Shown one piece after another: positions 9,147 to 18,543 of a stretch of 64,000 nucleotides of DNA. The notes under the pieces are model-generated. The model saw nothing but the letters and a program-made list of their open reading frames with translations, was not told where the DNA came from and made no database searches. The position numbers were made by a program, and so were the translations under genes. Numbering within the stretch: position 1 is the stretch's first letter; each line of letters begins with the position of its first letter. The stretch comes from Marinomonas sp. KMM3893. GTDB lineage: Bacteria; Pseudomonadota; Gammaproteobacteria; Pseudomonadales; Marinomonadaceae. Location: NCBI RefSeq assembly GCF_004352855.1, contig NZ_SJSC01000002.1, forward strand, positions 1 through 64,000, written 5' to 3'.

Positions 9147-10139
9147 TCACTTCGGGACTAAATACGGGTTCCCAAAAAGGATTTCTAAAGAAAGGGTCAG
9201 AGAGAAATCGGCACGATAATTCTCGTCTGCTTCGTACGTCATTTGTGGTTTAACATGACCAATCAGCCAGTTTTTATGCAAAAGTCGGCTGTAATCCACA
9301 AAGTACAAAAAGCTGTTGCCGTTTGTATCATCGCCCTCTGCTTGTAGAAAGCTGAGTTGATACAACAATTTGTTTCTTTCGTTGATGGTCTGATTTAGAA
9401 AAATATCTTCTCGATAATAAATTTCATCATCTTGCGCAAACCAAGTCGTTCCAAAACGACCGCCATATTGAAAATCCTCTCCTAGCTGATGAGCATAACC
9501 AAGCTTATAACGTAGCCCGGTTCCTTCCGTATAATACGCAAAAGCCTCTTCTTGCTGATACCAGCGCCATCGCTCATATTGCTCTCCTTGCGAGAAGCGC
9601 GTGCGTAAAAAAGGATTCAAAGGGAAGGCCAATAATACGCCACCATCAAAATCTGCACCCCAGCTTTTCTTGATGTATCGAACCGCTGCCGACACATTGG
9701 AGTTTGCGACCGAGTTCGCCACGCTACTGTCTCTGGATGTTTCTGTAATTTCGTTGTCGCTCGTTAGATGATCGCCATCTGATTCAATCACAAGGCGCAA
9801 TCTATCCTTTGTGTTAGGCAGTTTTAAACGCGCGTTAAAATCAAAAAAGCCGTCTGCCCCCTCTTCACTCAAGATAGGACCAAAACGTAAGCGCATATAA
9901 CTTTTATTGGACAGGGCTTGCTTATTACCTGACAAAAACATGTCAATATTACGTGACCAACTGTCGACCGTTTCTGAAACGGATTGGTGAGCCGACTGCC
10001 ACCAAGAACCGCCGTCTTCTTGCGACACTTGATGGCTCTCTTCTTCGAGGGGCTTATCGCTCTCTGGGTCTGACGCCATGAGTGGCGCAGACAAAATGAG
10101 GCAACCGGCGAACAATAAAGCATCCTTGCAAAATATCAT
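9147..10139 (-). CDS. Secreted protein of unknown function, putative outer-membrane beta-barrel
   Basis: I do not recognise the function. The 330-residue product has a signal peptide (about residues 1-22, ending APLMA), then an acidic linker, then a region rich in alternating hydrophobic/aromatic and polar residues (SYMRLRFGP, FDFNARLKL, DRLRLVIES and similar strands), as expected for a barrel in the outer membrane. The final strand (FSLTLSLEILFG) does not end in the usual terminal Phe. It starts 2 bp after the mtnN stop, so it is co-translated with mtnN and the LuxPQ-like genes. Barrel topology is inference. Confidence 0.7.
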   Translation of the reverse strand: MIFCKDALLFAGCLILSAPLMASDPESDKPLEEESHQVSQEDGGSWWQSAHQSVSETVDSWSRNIDMFLSGNKQALSNKSYMRLRFGPILSEEGADGFFDFNARLKLPNTKDRLRLVIESDGDHLTSDNEITETSRDSSVANSVANSNVSAAVRYIKKSWGADFDGGVLLAFPLNPFLRTRFSQGEQYERWRWYQQEEAFAYYTEGTGLRYKLGYAHQLGEDFQYGGRFGTTWFAQDDEIYYREDIFLNQTINERNKLLYQLSFLQAEGDDTNGNSFLYFVDYSRLLHKNWLIGHVKPQMTYEADENYRADFSLTLSLEILFGNPYLVPK

Positions 10140-10141
10140 TC

Positions 10142-10840
10142 TTAGCCGTTTTTCAGCATTTGCTGAATCATTAGAGATGAGTTTTCCGCCGCAACTTTCA
10201 AGTATTCCTCAAAGCTTTGTGGCGACTCTTTACCTGCAATGTCCGATAAAGATCGAACGACAACGAAAGGCGTACCAAATTTAAAGCATACTTGAGCCAC
10301 CGCGGCCGCTTCCATTTCAGCCGCTACCATCTCAGGAAACAAGGCTCTGACCGTTTCGACTCTTACTGGATCGTTCATAAAACTATCGCCGGTGCCGATT
10401 AAGCCGACCTTCGCTTTCACACGATTAACATCTTGAACGGCTGTTTGCGCTTGTTTAATCAGTGCCGCATCCGCTTCATAGGTAGCTGGCATACTTGGCA
10501 CCTGACCCATAGGGTAGCCAAATGCAGTCACATCAACATCATGGTGAACAACGTGATCAGAAATCACCACATCCCCAACATTTAGCTCCTCTGCAAAACC
10601 GCCGGCAGAGCCAATATTAATGACGTATTCTGGAGAGAATTTTGATAGCAATAACGTGGTCGACAAAGCGGCATTTACCTTGCCAATGCCTGATTGCAAC
10701 AACACCACGTCTTTTCCCTCAAACTGGCCGATGAAAAAATCACAGCCGGCGATGCTTTCTTTGCGCACATCGCTCATCCAAGATTTAATAACGGCTACTT
10801 CTTCATCCATAGCACCAATTAAACCAATCACCTTACTCAT
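10142..10840 (-). CDS. mtnN: 5'-methylthioadenosine/S-adenosylhomocysteine nucleosidase
   Basis: Cleaves adenine from methylthioadenosine, S-adenosylhomocysteine (SAH) and 5'-deoxyadenosine. From SAH it yields S-ribosylhomocysteine, the LuxS substrate for autoinducer-2. At 232 residues it matches E. coli Pfs. The general-acid Glu near residue 12 (GAMDEE), the ribose-binding MEAAA segment near 173 and catalytic Asp near 197 (SLSDIAG) are present. Its start lies inside the end of the LuxQ-like gene (8-nt overlap), so an AI-2-precursor enzyme is translationally coupled to an AI-2-receptor-like module. No luxS is visible in the window. Confidence 0.97.
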   Translation of the reverse strand: MSKVIGLIGAMDEEVAVIKSWMSDVRKESIAGCDFFIGQFEGKDVVLLQSGIGKVNAALSTTLLLSKFSPEYVINIGSAGGFAEELNVGDVVISDHVVHHDVDVTAFGYPMGQVPSMPATYEADAALIKQAQTAVQDVNRVKAKVGLIGTGDSFMNDPVRVETVRALFPEMVAAEMEAAAVAQVCFKFGTPFVVVRSLSDIAGKESPQSFEEYLKVAAENSSLMIQQMLKNG

Positions 10841-13421
10841 TCATATCTCCTAATAATAATTGGCACTGAATGAATTCTTCCAGTGCGCTTATTTGCTCCC
10901 CTGTATACGGGGTACTTATTTCAAACAGTGCGACATGTTCCGGTCTTTCTGGCCAGTCTTGTACCGCTAAACAACGCACTTTAGGGTAATGACTTTGTAC
11001 TCTCAGTAAGACTGAGCTGGCTTGAGGCTCTAATAGAACAATGACCGCATCGGAGTGATACGGTAAAACCGAATCATAACCTGACAAGTCTGATAACCAT
11101 TGAGAGGCAATCGATCGTTGCTCTAACTCGGCGTATAAAATCGCTTTTGTGACGCGACTACCGCCTACGATTATCCAAGATACCCCTTGGCTCGCCATCA
11201 AGGCAGGAACTATCGCCTTGCGCTGTGTCGACTGAATCAGTGCTTGGTGGAGGCTATAATCAAACACGCACCCCGTCACTGAAAACACATCATAATCCCC
11301 TAACTCAACAGGCCGTGTATTTAACCAAACCACAGGTAATTGCGTACGGTTATATTGTGTCTCTAAATCGGCTGTTATCGTTTGCTGAACTTCCATTTCT
11401 TGATCGCACCCAACAATGACTGCATCAAATTGTTTGATCGACGCCGATTGCATAAAAAAGTCATCGCCCGATAAAAACACCTTCACAGTCACACCTAAGC
11501 GCTTTAACCCTTCTTGGACCCTATCTGAATCAGAGTAGTCGTTGACCACCCAAGCGACCACTAAACCGCTCGATAACACAGCATTTTCTTTACCATGCCA
11601 TTCGAATGGAACATGGATCCGCAAAGCGTTGTTTCGCAACTTATGAGATTGACCACCCAAGGGTTTGAGCACAATCATTAACACCCACTGAAAAAACGGC
11701 CGCGATACCATATCGTTGCTAACAACGATTTCTAACATACCGTTTTCAAAACGCACCGTGATGCTTTTTTCCTGCATCGCATTGGTCACTGCCATCATGA
11801 AGACCAGATGCAACAAGCTCTTAAGATATGGGTCCAGCGCCACAATGGCGGCACCAGACTCCACTGGGCAGTCAATGCGCATGATCGCAACGTCCAGACC
11901 CAACTGATGCATCACATGGGTACTTTCTTGGCTCAGCAGCTTGCCGATGGACGACTGCTCAACGCTGTTATCTATTGTTTGAAAGCTTTCGAGGATTTCT
12001 AACACCAAGCTGATCCAGCCTTGCAAATATCCCTCTGGTGAGTATGAGGGTAACTGCGATAGATACGTCATTTCGCTCAATAGCACCTCGACTTCCAATT
12101 TTTGATTCAAATCGAGTGTCGACGGTTTTAATTGCTCTAGCTGCCACGACAAACGCCGTTCTTCAGTGGTATCACGCCCTACTAAAACAATGCTTCTAAA
12201 GCCATTTTCATTAATAAATGAATGGGCACGCCAGTGGTAAATTTTGTTCAAATTGGAAAGAGTAAGCTCGAAGGAAACCCCCACCCCACCTTTGAGCACT
12301 TCTTGAATCGCCTTATGGCAAGAGATCGGCATGAAATCAAACACAGTCCGAGAGTTCTTATAATGCGGAAAAAGGCGAATAGCATCCTGATTGATTTCTT
12401 CGACTTCGGCCATTTCATCACAGAAAATAATCGCGCTATGGGTGGACTCTAACAACAATTGGAATCGATTTTCTTTCGCCGTTAAAAAACCACGGTATTG
12501 GAGACTTTTGGCTTGAATCGGTTGTAACTCACTGTACACAACCTGATCACTTTCAGGGTATTGAGCAATCATACTCAGCGGCATGAACACAAGACGCTTA
12601 ATCAAAAACATCAATAAGGCATACAAGCCAAGCAAGACCAAAAACACAAAAATCAGCACCTGCATCCACACCGACAAAATGGACTCTGAGATGGGGATTC
12701 GTTTCGACAGGCTCAAGCGATATTGGCTGCTGTACACAGGTGTCTCAATATCACTCATCACGGCGACCACGTTATCTGACGGATCAAAGCCCGCTTTGCT
12801 TTCTTTTAAGAGCAAGGCGCCTGTCTCTCTATCATACAAGCTGATTAAGTCTGCCTTGGCGCCATCTAATAGCTCACTTGATAGCGTTAAGTTATTGTTT
12901 AATGAAACAAAGCCATATAAATAACCTTCTAAAATACGCCCCTTAGACACCAACTTCTTTTTATACATTAAAAGAATAGCACCGTCCGCCGTCGACACTT
13001 TTACCCAGCGATTAATGATGCCTTTAGTCAGCAGCTCGGGGATGTTGTCTTGCGTATAAACTCGCGCTCTTGGGTCCGTGGCGCCTTTGCGCTTTGCCCA
13101 GTCAATATAAAAGAAATCCAAGCCACCAAAGAACAGCACCTCATGATGAGAAAACAACATATCCAATTCTGTACCAGGCCGGTAATCCCCTAGAATTAAA
13201 TCTTGGCTAATGTAGCCCATCTCATATTCTGCACGGGTTAAATAGCTATTTAGCACCTGCTCAACAACATGACTGCGCACTAATAAATTGCTTTTCGCTG
13301 CATGGCGAGTGGCACCATCGATGGCCAAAATAGAAACAAAGCCAACGACAATAAAAACCAAGGAAAACAGCAATAAGATGCGGTAAAACGCCCGGCGCTG
13401 CAGACTAATGGCCGCTTTCAT
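10833..13421 (-). CDS. LuxQ-like membrane sensor with degenerate hybrid-kinase and receiver domains
   Basis: 862 residues, almost the length of Vibrio LuxQ (859). Layout: TM1 about 13-34; a periplasmic domain to about 248 resembling the LuxQ double-PAS sensor; TM2 about 251-275; cytoplasmic PAS about 315-425; kinase-like region about 430-608; two receiver-like domains, about 618-735 and 748-855. The kinase part lacks an H-box His-Glu-x-x-Thr-Pro, any DxGxG and a glycine-rich lid; only a remnant of the N-box (TNA near 546) remains. Where each receiver should have its phosphoacceptor Asp, receiver 1 has Gly671 and receiver 2 has Leu796. It overlaps the LuxP-like gene by 4 nt. Likely a receptor without kinase activity; partner unknown. 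Confidence 0.82.
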   Translation of the reverse strand: MKAAISLQRRAFYRILLLFSLVFIVVGFVSILAIDGATRHAAKSNLLVRSHVVEQVLNSYLTRAEYEMGYISQDLILGDYRPGTELDMLFSHHEVLFFGGLDFFYIDWAKRKGATDPRARVYTQDNIPELLTKGIINRWVKVSTADGAILLMYKKKLVSKGRILEGYLYGFVSLNNNLTLSSELLDGAKADLISLYDRETGALLLKESKAGFDPSDNVVAVMSDIETPVYSSQYRLSLSKRIPISESILSVWMQVLIFVFLVLLGLYALLMFLIKRLVFMPLSMIAQYPESDQVVYSELQPIQAKSLQYRGFLTAKENRFQLLLESTHSAIIFCDEMAEVEEINQDAIRLFPHYKNSRTVFDFMPISCHKAIQEVLKGGVGVSFELTLSNLNKIYHWRAHSFINENGFRSIVLVGRDTTEERRLSWQLEQLKPSTLDLNQKLEVEVLLSEMTYLSQLPSYSPEGYLQGWISLVLEILESFQTIDNSVEQSSIGKLLSQESTHVMHQLGLDVAIMRIDCPVESGAAIVALDPYLKSLLHLVFMMAVTNAMQEKSITVRFENGMLEIVVSNDMVSRPFFQWVLMIVLKPLGGQSHKLRNNALRIHVPFEWHGKENAVLSSGLVVAWVVNDYSDSDRVQEGLKRLGVTVKVFLSGDDFFMQSASIKQFDAVIVGCDQEMEVQQTITADLETQYNRTQLPVVWLNTRPVELGDYDVFSVTGCVFDYSLHQALIQSTQRKAIVPALMASQGVSWIIVGGSRVTKAILYAELEQRSIASQWLSDLSGYDSVLPYHSDAVIVLLEPQASSVLLRVQSHYPKVRCLAVQDWPERPEHVALFEISTPYTGEQISALEEFIQCQLLLGDMNE

Positions 13422-14509
13422 AAGGCGGCTCCAGAATAGCGATAGGCTCGGCGTATGAGCAACTTGAGACTTTCAGCATCCAAATCTGACGAAATAAGTG
13501 ACGCCTGCGCAATGTAGAGCTTAGGGACCGCTTCTCCTTCTAAATCGCCTTTAATACCTTCTGCTATGGCAATGGCCAAATCGTCCCATCGAAACAATGT
13601 ACTCACCAGCGTTCGCTGACTGGTTAGGTTTGACAACTCATTGCTGGAGAACCCCCAGCTATTTGTTTTCACGCCTGCTGAAGGGAAAGCTTTAATCGCG
13701 GATGCCACACCATCTGAAATATTTTGTGTGCAACTAAAAATAAAATCGACTGAGTTTGCTGCTAATAAACGACGGGCGGCTTTTTTAGCGCGCTGAACCG
13801 AACTTTCCATCGTCTGAATTCTTTGAATAGGACGATTAATCGCTGCCATAGCATCCAGAAAAGCATCGCAGCGCTGATCGCCTAATGCCGTAGAGTCGGC
13901 CAAAAATGCCGCTATTCTAGCGTGTCGAGGAAGCTGACGATGAAGGTAACTCACCAGCATATTGACGATTTTAACCTTATCAAAGCCGATATACATGAAA
14001 GGCGGATGATTCTGCCAATTCGATAACGGTGTCGCCATATCATAGAAAATCACCTTAGGATGCCCCTCTCGCAGCACCTGCTCAACATAACGGCTTTGCA
14101 CTATGTCCAACTCTGTGATGATTAAATAATCCGGTCGAGAGCGTTTTAACTTAGCGTATTCAGCCGCATCATAATGATTACGCTGGCCGTAAAAGGTTTC
14201 CAGTCGATAATCTATTTTCAGCTCACTCATACGACGTTGGAACGCATTAACTAACGAATGGTTCTTGAGTGTCTGGGCTCGACCGAACAACAACATAGTG
14301 ACCTGCACAGGCCGACGTTGAGGTTTATCTACTGGGGTTGGCGGAGAATTCACTGTGGCAGAAAACTGATCACTGAGTGCTTTCTGCTCTGGGTATAAAG
14401 AATAGAAATGGCTGCTGTCCATAGTGAACGACTGCACATTAGCCGCTTGAAGAGGCATACACCCGCTGATAATAGCGATTACAAACAGCGTGAAAGGGAG
14501 TCGTCGCAT
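13418..14509 (-). CDS. LuxP-like periplasmic binding protein
   Basis: 363 residues of the periplasmic sugar-binding (LuxP/RbsB) fold, strikingly like Vibrio LuxP (365) over its whole length: YPEQK near residue 39, the RRPVQV first strand, NHPPFMYIGFD near 167 and the C-terminal RRAYRYS. LuxP binds autoinducer-2 and signals through LuxQ. Aligned from memory, pocket residues R215, W289 and R310 are kept (R213, W285, R307), but N159 becomes D157 and T266/D267 become Q262/N263. The leader could be cut after QA (residue 22) or at an ISGC lipobox (Cys17). First gene of the operon with the LuxQ-like gene (ATGA overlap), mtnN and a putative barrel protein. Confidence 0.85.
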   Translation of the reverse strand: MRRLPFTLFVIAIISGCMPLQAANVQSFTMDSSHFYSLYPEQKALSDQFSATVNSPPTPVDKPQRRPVQVTMLLFGRAQTLKNHSLVNAFQRRMSELKIDYRLETFYGQRNHYDAAEYAKLKRSRPDYLIITELDIVQSRYVEQVLREGHPKVIFYDMATPLSNWQNHPPFMYIGFDKVKIVNMLVSYLHRQLPRHARIAAFLADSTALGDQRCDAFLDAMAAINRPIQRIQTMESSVQRAKKAARRLLAANSVDFIFSCTQNISDGVASAIKAFPSAGVKTNSWGFSSNELSNLTSQRTLVSTLFRWDDLAIAIAEGIKGDLEGEAVPKLYIAQASLISSDLDAESLKLLIRRAYRYSGAAL

Positions 14510-14646
14510 TATTTGATCCGATAGCGCTTCAATTAAGAAGCCGTATTAAAAGTAAGCAACAAAAAAGATAAGCGGTATCACAAAGCAACACAAGCGATAG
14601 CCTAAGAAAATACGAATGAATTGCCGAAATGACAAATTTTAGACAT

Positions 14647-14677
14647 AAAAAAAGCCGACATAAAGTCAGCTTTTTTT
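14647..14677. terminator. Intrinsic terminator downstream of tRNA-Leu
   Basis: A-run, 6-bp stem GCCGAC/GTCAGC (one G-U), 5-nt loop, then seven T. It lies 5 bp past the mature tRNA 3' end (tRNA on minus strand) and can work in both directions. Confidence 0.8.
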
Positions 14678-14682
14678 AAATA

Positions 14683-14767
14683 TGGTGCGGAAGGAGAGAC
14701 TCGAACTCTCACGCCGTGAAGCACTGGAACCTAAATCCAGCGTGTCTACCAATTCCACCACTCCCGC
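14683..14767 (-). tRNA. tRNA-Leu (anticodon UAG)
   Basis: An 85-nt type II tRNA with encoded CCA. The acceptor stem is GCGGGAG pairing with CTTCCGC (one G-U). The D-loop has the leucine-type AATTGGTAGAC, the anticodon loop reads ATTTAGG with anticodon TAG, a long variable arm follows, and the T-loop is GTTCGAGTC. It closely resembles E. coli leuW. It reads CUA/CUG-type leucine codons. Confidence 0.95.
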
Positions 14768-14881
14768 AAGGAATGGCGAGCATTATAGGCAAATCATTTT
14801 TCTGGTCAACACTTTTTTTCAATTATCTGATAAAAAGTACAAAACAATTTCTATAGGCTCGCCTTCAGGCATTAATCGCGA

Positions 14882-15949
14882 TTAAAAATTGCGACCGTTT
14901 AGGTACTCACCACGCTCATAGCGCACTGCCATTTCTTCAAGATCCATCGTTTGGATACGAGACGCTTGTCCAGCACAGCCAAAGGCTTCGTAACGGTCAA
15001 TACAAACCGCCTTCATGGCTTTGATGCTTTCGGTTAGATACTTACGAGGGTCAAAGTTGCCTTTATGCTCTGCAAGGCTACGACGAATCGCACCGGTCGC
15101 AGCTAAACGCAAGTCGGTATCTATGTTTACTTTACGCACACCGTAACGGATCGCTTTAACGATTTCTTCCACAGGCACACCATAGGTTTCCGGGATTTCA
15201 CCACCAAATTCGTTGATAATCTCTAACCAATCTTGCGGCACAGAAGAAGAACCGTGCAACACAATGTGTGTATTAGGCAGCAATTCAACAATCTTCGCGA
15301 TGCGTTCAATATCTAAGATATCGCCAGTAGGTGGACGAGTAAACTTGTACGCGCCGTGGCTAGTACCGATGGCAACCGCTAGCGCATCAATGCCCGTTGC
15401 GTTCACAAAATCTACCGCTTCTTGTGGGTCTGTTAGCATTTGATCCATGGTCAAGATACCAGAAGCACCCACACCATCTTCTTCTCCAGCTTCACCTGTT
15501 TCTAGCGAACCTAGCACACCCAACTCACCCTCGACAGACACACCACAAGCATGAGCAAACTCAACCGTACGGCGAGTCACATCAACATTGTAGTCATAAC
15601 TGGCTGGCGTCTTTCCATCGGCCATTAGAGAGCCATCCATCATCACGGATGAGAATCCAAGCTGAATAGAGCGCTGGCAAATGGCAGGAGATGTACCATG
15701 ATCCTGATGCATAACAACAGGAATATGCGGAAAGTCTTCAATGGCCGCAGAGATAAGGTGACGAAGGAAGTGAGAACCTGCGTATTTACGAGCCCCTGCA
15801 GAGGCTTGCATGATAACAGGAGAATTCACCTCATTCGCTGCTTCCATAATGGCTTTAACCTGCTCCATGTTATTCACATTAAAAGCAGGAAGACCATAGC
15901 TGTGCTCAGCGGCATGATCCAACAATTGACGCATACTAATTAAAGGCAT
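14882..15949 (-). CDS. fba: Class II fructose-bisphosphate aldolase
   Basis: Zinc-dependent aldolase joining dihydroxyacetone phosphate and glyceraldehyde 3-phosphate, used in gluconeogenesis and glycolysis. 355 residues of the subtype often annotated 'Calvin cycle subtype', common in pseudomonads and not the E. coli FbaA type. It begins [15 protein letters not shown]; zinc and catalytic residues are in HQDHGT near 82 and in VLHGSSS near 235. ATG at 15949 is supported by AGAGGAAA about 7 nt upstream; the longer frame starting at 15988 has an atypical N-terminus. Last gene of the tkt-epd-pgk-fba cluster, 262 bp after pgk. Confidence 0.95.
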   Translation of the reverse strand: MPLISMRQLLDHAAEHSYGLPAFNVNNMEQVKAIMEAANEVNSPVIMQASAGARKYAGSHFLRHLISAAIEDFPHIPVVMHQDHGTSPAICQRSIQLGFSSVMMDGSLMADGKTPASYDYNVDVTRRTVEFAHACGVSVEGELGVLGSLETGEAGEEDGVGASGILTMDQMLTDPQEAVDFVNATGIDALAVAIGTSHGAYKFTRPPTGDILDIERIAKIVELLPNTHIVLHGSSSVPQDWLEIINEFGGEIPETYGVPVEEIVKAIRYGVRKVNIDTDLRLAATGAIRRSLAEHKGNFDPRKYLTESIKAMKAVCIDRYEAFGCAGQASRIQTMDLEEMAVRYERGEYLNGRNF

Positions 15950-16178
15950 AAAAGTTTTCCTCTGACAATAATCCTCTATGAACATCATAGAAGACGGAGT
16001 TATGGCGAACTCTCTGGTTATTTATTTTTTCATAGACACTATCACTAGCGTTATGTGGCTTACGCCTTATCGTCATTGTCATCCTCGACACACGTGCCGA
16101 GTTAGTCACTCTCTAGTTTTATTATCCGTCGACTCATCATCAAAACGATCCGGTCAACGTGATTGGCTTTACGCCTTT

Positions 16179-16184
16179 ATTATA
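16179..16184 (-). promoter_or_regulatory. Possible -10 box for a separate fba promoter
   Basis: The minus strand reads TATAAT here, between pgk and fba. A dyad (ACGA, 3 nt, TCGT) lies just upstream. No good -35 is seen, so this is suggestive only. Confidence 0.35.
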
Positions 16185-16211
16185 ACGAACGATTTTCGTC
16201 GTTCTTTGATA

Positions 16212-17375
16212 CTAATTTTGCGCGCGACGCTCTAACATCGCAACCGCTGGAAGCACTTTTCCTTCAACAAATTCAAGGAAAGCACCGCCACCTGTCGAAA
16301 TATACGAAACATGGTCGGTAATATCGTACTTATCAACGGCAGCCAATGTGTCGCCACCACCAGCAATAGAGAAACCATCACTCTTCGCGATCGCCATGGC
16401 TAACGCCTTGGTACCACTACCAAACTGGTCAAATTCAAATACGCCAACAGGACCGTTCCAGATGATGGTTTTTGAATTTTCCAACAAGGCAGCAAACGCC
16501 GCAGCGGCTTTTGGTCCAATGTCTAAAATCATGTCATCAGGGCCAACATCTTTGGCGTCTTTAATGATGGCTTCTGCATCCGGCGCAAACGCCGTTGCCA
16601 CAACAACATCTTCAGGCAGAGGAATGCTGGTTTTTGCCATCAAGGCTTTAGCCTGTGGAATGAGATCTTCTTCATACAAAGATTTGCCGATTGGGAAACC
16701 CGCTGCGGCAAGAAAAGTGTTCGCGATACCACCACCGACAATCAGCTGATCCACTTTATCGGACAAAGATTCAAGCACGGTTAATTTGGTAGACACTTTA
16801 GAGCCACCCACAATCGCCGCCATTGGGCGCGCAGGATTCGCCAAGGCTTTTTCCAAAGCATCCAACTCTGTCGCAAGTAATGGGCCTGCGCAGGCAATCG
16901 GAGCAAATTTGGCAACGCCATGGGTCGAGGCTTGTGCACGGTGAGCGGTACCAAAGGCATCCATTACAAAGACATCACACAAGGCCGCCATTTTCTTAGC
17001 CAGCCCCTCGTCGTCTTTTTTCTCACCGGCGTTAAAACGTACATTTTCTAGCAATACCAATTGCCCTGCTGCAACGTCTACACCCTCTAGCCAATCTTTT
17101 ACAAGAGGCACTTCTTGCCCCAATAAAGAAGACAAGTGCTGAGCGACAGGCAACAATGAATATTCTTCTTCATATTCGCCTTCCGTTGGGCGACCTAAGT
17201 GAGACATCACCATGACTTTTGCGCCAGCGGCTAACGCCAATTTTAACGTCGGCAACGCGGCACGAATGCGTGCATCACTTGTTACCTTGCCGTTTTTTAC
17301 CGGCACATTTAGATCTTCGCGAATAAGCACACGCTTGTCGGCTAAATCAACGTCTTTCATTTTAATTACGGTCAT
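16212..17375 (-). CDS. pgk: Phosphoglycerate kinase
   Basis: Transfers phosphate between 1,3-bisphosphoglycerate and ADP, with 387 residues, the usual bacterial length. Substrate-binding DLNVP (near 24) and SHLGRP (near 62), the nucleotide motif GPVGVFE and the C-terminal GGGDTLAAV are all present. ATG at 17375 gives the family N-terminus MTVIKMK and has GAGGAAA 8 nt upstream; the ATG at 17393 adds six unlikely residues. It follows epd by 50 bp in the same operon. Confidence 0.97.
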   Translation of the reverse strand: MTVIKMKDVDLADKRVLIREDLNVPVKNGKVTSDARIRAALPTLKLALAAGAKVMVMSHLGRPTEGEYEEEYSLLPVAQHLSSLLGQEVPLVKDWLEGVDVAAGQLVLLENVRFNAGEKKDDEGLAKKMAALCDVFVMDAFGTAHRAQASTHGVAKFAPIACAGPLLATELDALEKALANPARPMAAIVGGSKVSTKLTVLESLSDKVDQLIVGGGIANTFLAAAGFPIGKSLYEEDLIPQAKALMAKTSIPLPEDVVVATAFAPDAEAIIKDAKDVGPDDMILDIGPKAAAAFAALLENSKTIIWNGPVGVFEFDQFGSGTKALAMAIAKSDGFSIAGGGDTLAAVDKYDITDHVSYISTGGGAFLEFVEGKVLPAVAMLERRAQN

Positions 17376-17425
17376 GCACGATTTCCTCGTCATTTAACAG
17401 CTATAAATATCGAACTCTAGAAACA

Positions 17426-18445
17426 TTACCTGATGATGACATCAGCCCAATGCTTGGCCACATCCAACATACGGTTGGCATAGCCCCATTCATTATCAAA
17501 CCAGCATAATAGCTTTACCATACGCCCATCAATGACATGGGTTTGGGTGCCATCAACAATCACTGAGCGTGGGTCATGATTGAAATCCACAGACGCGTGA
17601 GGCTCATTGGTAAAACCAAGCAAACCAGCATACTTCAAGGTTGCGGCCTGCTGTAATCGCTGATTGATTTCTTCCTTGGTCACTGCATTTTCTGTACGCA
17701 AAACCAAATCAATTGCAGAAACATTTAACGTAGGTACACGCACCGCGTTGCAGCCTATTTTCCCGTCTAATTCGGGCATTAATCGAGTAATCCCCCGAGA
17801 CAAACCAGTATTAACCGGAATGATAGAACTCAGTGCAGAGCGCGTTAAACGTAAGTCTTTAGGGTTATAGCCATCAATAACGGGTTGGTCGTTCATCGCC
17901 GAATGAATTGTTTGTGCGACACCATGCTCAATCCCTGCAAACGCTTTGATCGTGTCTAATACGGGAATCAGACAATTGGTAGTACAAGACGCCGCAGAGA
18001 CAATCGACTGTTCGGCGGTAATTTGATCCTGGTTAAAACCAAAGACGATCGTTGCATCCACATCGGCTGCAGCAGGCTGGGAAAGTAACAAGCGAGGAAC
18101 CCCCGCATCTAGATAGCTTTGCGCGCCTTCACGCTCAGAAAAGCTCCCTGAACATTCCAGCACCATGTCCACATTTAGCGCTTTCCAATCCAATAAATCC
18201 GGCGTTTCACAATGAAAACAACGAATTTCGTCGTCGCCAATGATGAGCGAATTTTGCTTAGTATTAACCGGTTTAGGAAAGCGGCCATGGGTCGTGTCAT
18301 AGCGCGTAAGGTAACTCATTGTCTCGATATCAGACAACTCATTGATCGCCACCACCTGAAGGTGATCGCGGTAGCCGTTTTCGTATAAAGCGCGTAGTAC
18401 GGAGCGCCCTATTCGACCATAACCATTGATAGCGACTCGTAACAT
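17426..18445 (-). CDS. epd: D-erythrose-4-phosphate dehydrogenase
   Basis: A GAPDH-family enzyme that oxidises erythrose 4-phosphate to 4-phosphoerythronate, the entry to pyridoxal phosphate synthesis by the PdxB route. 339 residues; NAD site INGYGRIGRSV at the N-terminus, catalytic Cys in SAASCTTNC near residue 150. The segment HSAMNDQPVID and the INELSD loop are typical of Epd rather than GapA. Position between tkt, which makes erythrose 4-phosphate, and pgk supports this. Some GAPDH activity cannot be excluded. Confidence 0.9.
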   Translation of the reverse strand: MLRVAINGYGRIGRSVLRALYENGYRDHLQVVAINELSDIETMSYLTRYDTTHGRFPKPVNTKQNSLIIGDDEIRCFHCETPDLLDWKALNVDMVLECSGSFSEREGAQSYLDAGVPRLLLSQPAAADVDATIVFGFNQDQITAEQSIVSAASCTTNCLIPVLDTIKAFAGIEHGVAQTIHSAMNDQPVIDGYNPKDLRLTRSALSSIIPVNTGLSRGITRLMPELDGKIGCNAVRVPTLNVSAIDLVLRTENAVTKEEINQRLQQAATLKYAGLLGFTNEPHASVDFNHDPRSVIVDGTQTHVIDGRMVKLLCWFDNEWGYANRMLDVAKHWADVIIR

Positions 18446-18499
18446 AGCCCTACTTCATCACAACAAAAGGCTTTTCACAGCCCTTCACAAAAAGAAGAA

Positions 18500-18531
18500 A
18501 AAAGAGGCGCACTGATCAGCACACCTCTTTT
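18500..18531 (-). terminator. Hairpin between tkt and epd (attenuator)
   Basis: Stem AAAAGAGG (18500-18507) with CCTCTTTT (18524-18531) enclosing a CTGATCAG palindrome; the minus-strand reading ends in a T-rich run just after tkt. Probably reduces read-through into epd-pgk-fba. Confidence 0.65.
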
Positions 18532-18543
18532 GCTCGATGTATA

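Noticed and set aside
15978..16235. 85-codon open frame in the pgk-fba gap
   Set aside because: No family resemblance, odd composition, overlaps the pgk end, and sits where an fba promoter is expected.
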